DNA from: Mytilinidion resinicola
Taxonomy: Eukaryota; Ascomycota; Dothideomycetes; Mytilinidiales; Mytilinidiaceae
Reading direction: 5' to 3'
NCBI RefSeq assembly: GCF_010093595.1
Contig: NW_022985466.1
Span: forward strand, 167,349 to 231,348
DNA length: 64,000 nucleotides
Positions 63,457 through 64,000 of this stretch are shown in pieces. The notes below the pieces were generated by a model that was not told where the DNA came from, did not search any database, and worked only from the letters and a program-made list of their open reading frames with translations. The first letter of the stretch is position 1. Each line of letters starts with the position of its first letter. The translations under genes were made by a program, and so were the position numbers.

Positions 63457-64000
63457 ATGGCGGATCCGCTGTCGATTGCTGCCAGTGCCTATGGTCTCGT
63501 TCAGGCCGTTTCCGCTACCACCAAGGAGCTTCAAAAATTGCGAGAGACGAAAACTGCGCCTTCTGAATTTCTGGCCTTGCTGAACGAGGTGAGATTCAAG
63601 CCCCAGAGTCCCAGACTACGAGAATTTCGCTAAAATTTCAGTCAAGGCAACCGATCTCTGATTTGTCCTTGATCATGTCGTGCAAGCCTGTCAAAATGAT
63701 CGAATTTTGCACAGACTTGACGCACACAGTTCAGATGTCATCGACATTTCCATTGGACGAGCCTCTCGTCTTGTAGAAGAACTCAAGCTCTTGACTAGTC
63801 GGTTGGCGGTAAACGGGAGACAACCAAGTCTCTTGATATGGTATTCTCAAAAGAAATCGATTCAAGCTAGTCGAGATTCCCTCCGCGCTGTGCGAGAAGA
63901 TCTTGCGACGGTAATCGCAACGATCAATATATCACAAATGTAAGGTGTAATTCAATCCTATCTCTAGCACATCTAACTTGTGCTTCAGGCGTGCAATTGA
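63457..64000 (+). pseudogene. Helo-like STAND N-terminal domain gene, TGA in exon 2, runs off window
   Basis: Exon 1 (63457-63588) reads MADPLSIAASAYGLVQAVSA then LQKLRETKTAPSEFLALLNE, the typical opening of fungal STAND N-terminal (Helo-like) domains. The intron starts GTGAGA. The family continuation (NE)ATDLRFVLDHVVQACQ is met only if the intron ends at the AAG at 63644-63646, and even then the Arg codon is TGA (63659-63661), as CGA would become by one C-to-T change. The frame then continues (ASRLVEELKLLTS, RDSLRAVREDLATVIATINI) to a donor GTAAGG near 63940, with an acceptor CAG at about 63989 and the next exon leaving the window. Using the CAG at 63639-63641 instead avoids the TGA but loses the family frame. 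It is probably inactive, but the 3' part is unseen. Confidence 0.6.

Noticed and set aside
1..64000. CRISPR arrays, bacterial operons, tRNA or rRNA genes
   Set aside because: No spacer-repeat pattern is present, gene structure is eukaryotic with introns, and I could not recognise any tRNA or rRNA by eye. A covariance-model scan would be decisive.

Overview
The window is nuclear DNA of a filamentous ascomycete (Pezizomycotina; I lean to Dothideomycetes but cannot prove it). The evidence is short GT-AG introns of about 41-120 bp, often with CTAAC/CTGAC-like branch sites, together with fungal-only families: NLR/STAND proteins, a HET-domain protein, Helo-like N-terminal domains, DUF6594 and a LaeA-like methyltransferase. 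There are also DNA transposons, and stop codons of the type made by repeat-induced point mutation (RIP). Gene order looks like an accessory, transposon-visited region with scattered housekeeping genes.

Layout. 0-20 kb is an NLR-rich block: a PNP-NB-ARC-TPR protein running off the left edge (minus), a DUF6594 membrane protein, a NACHT-repeat NLR pseudogene with three in-frame TAG codons, a frameshifted Tc1/mariner element (8138-10171) just upstream of it, a stand-alone Helo-like-domain protein, an unknown membrane protein, and a 1944-residue patatin - degenerate NACHT - NACHT - ankyrin protein (13541-19647, minus). 20-28 kb holds ordinary genes: mitochondrial ribosomal protein bL33m (58 aa in three exons), a DUF1223 protein, a beta-lactamase/transesterase-like hydrolase and an F-box protein. 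28-35.6 kb is a cluster of three related membrane-anchored J-domain proteins; I consider it the best candidate for an undescribed system. 35.9-39 kb contains a non-autonomous Mutator-like element with 136-bp inverted repeats and a decayed SF1 helicase gene, part of which is duplicated. 39.7-48 kb holds a double-GFA protein, a decayed DUF4470-like gene, a fasciclin surface protein and a large glycosylated membrane protein. 49-57 kb has a 205-bp MITE, a HET-domain gene, an F-box gene with an internal stop, a RIP-damaged pogo/Fot1 element and fold-back repeats. 57-64 kb has a THYN1-like EVE-domain protein, a nine-exon LaeA-like methyltransferase with 19- and 23-nt exons, an intact Tc1/mariner element, a 438-bp palindromic MITE, and the start of another Helo-like STAND gene that leaves the right edge.

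How the genes fit together. Most non-housekeeping content belongs to the fungal self/non-self and cell-death repertoire (NLR, HET, patatin, Helo-like), mixed with DNA transposons and RIP-like scars. The J-protein cluster is organised differently: two proteins with the order membrane anchor, disordered linker, J domain with HPD, then two J-like repeats without HPD, and a third that keeps only a J-like repeat. Several gene models keep frame and family consensus only if the 3' splice site is AAG rather than CAG or TAG. Exon boundaries given here were worked out by eye and checked for frame; no search or alignment was run.
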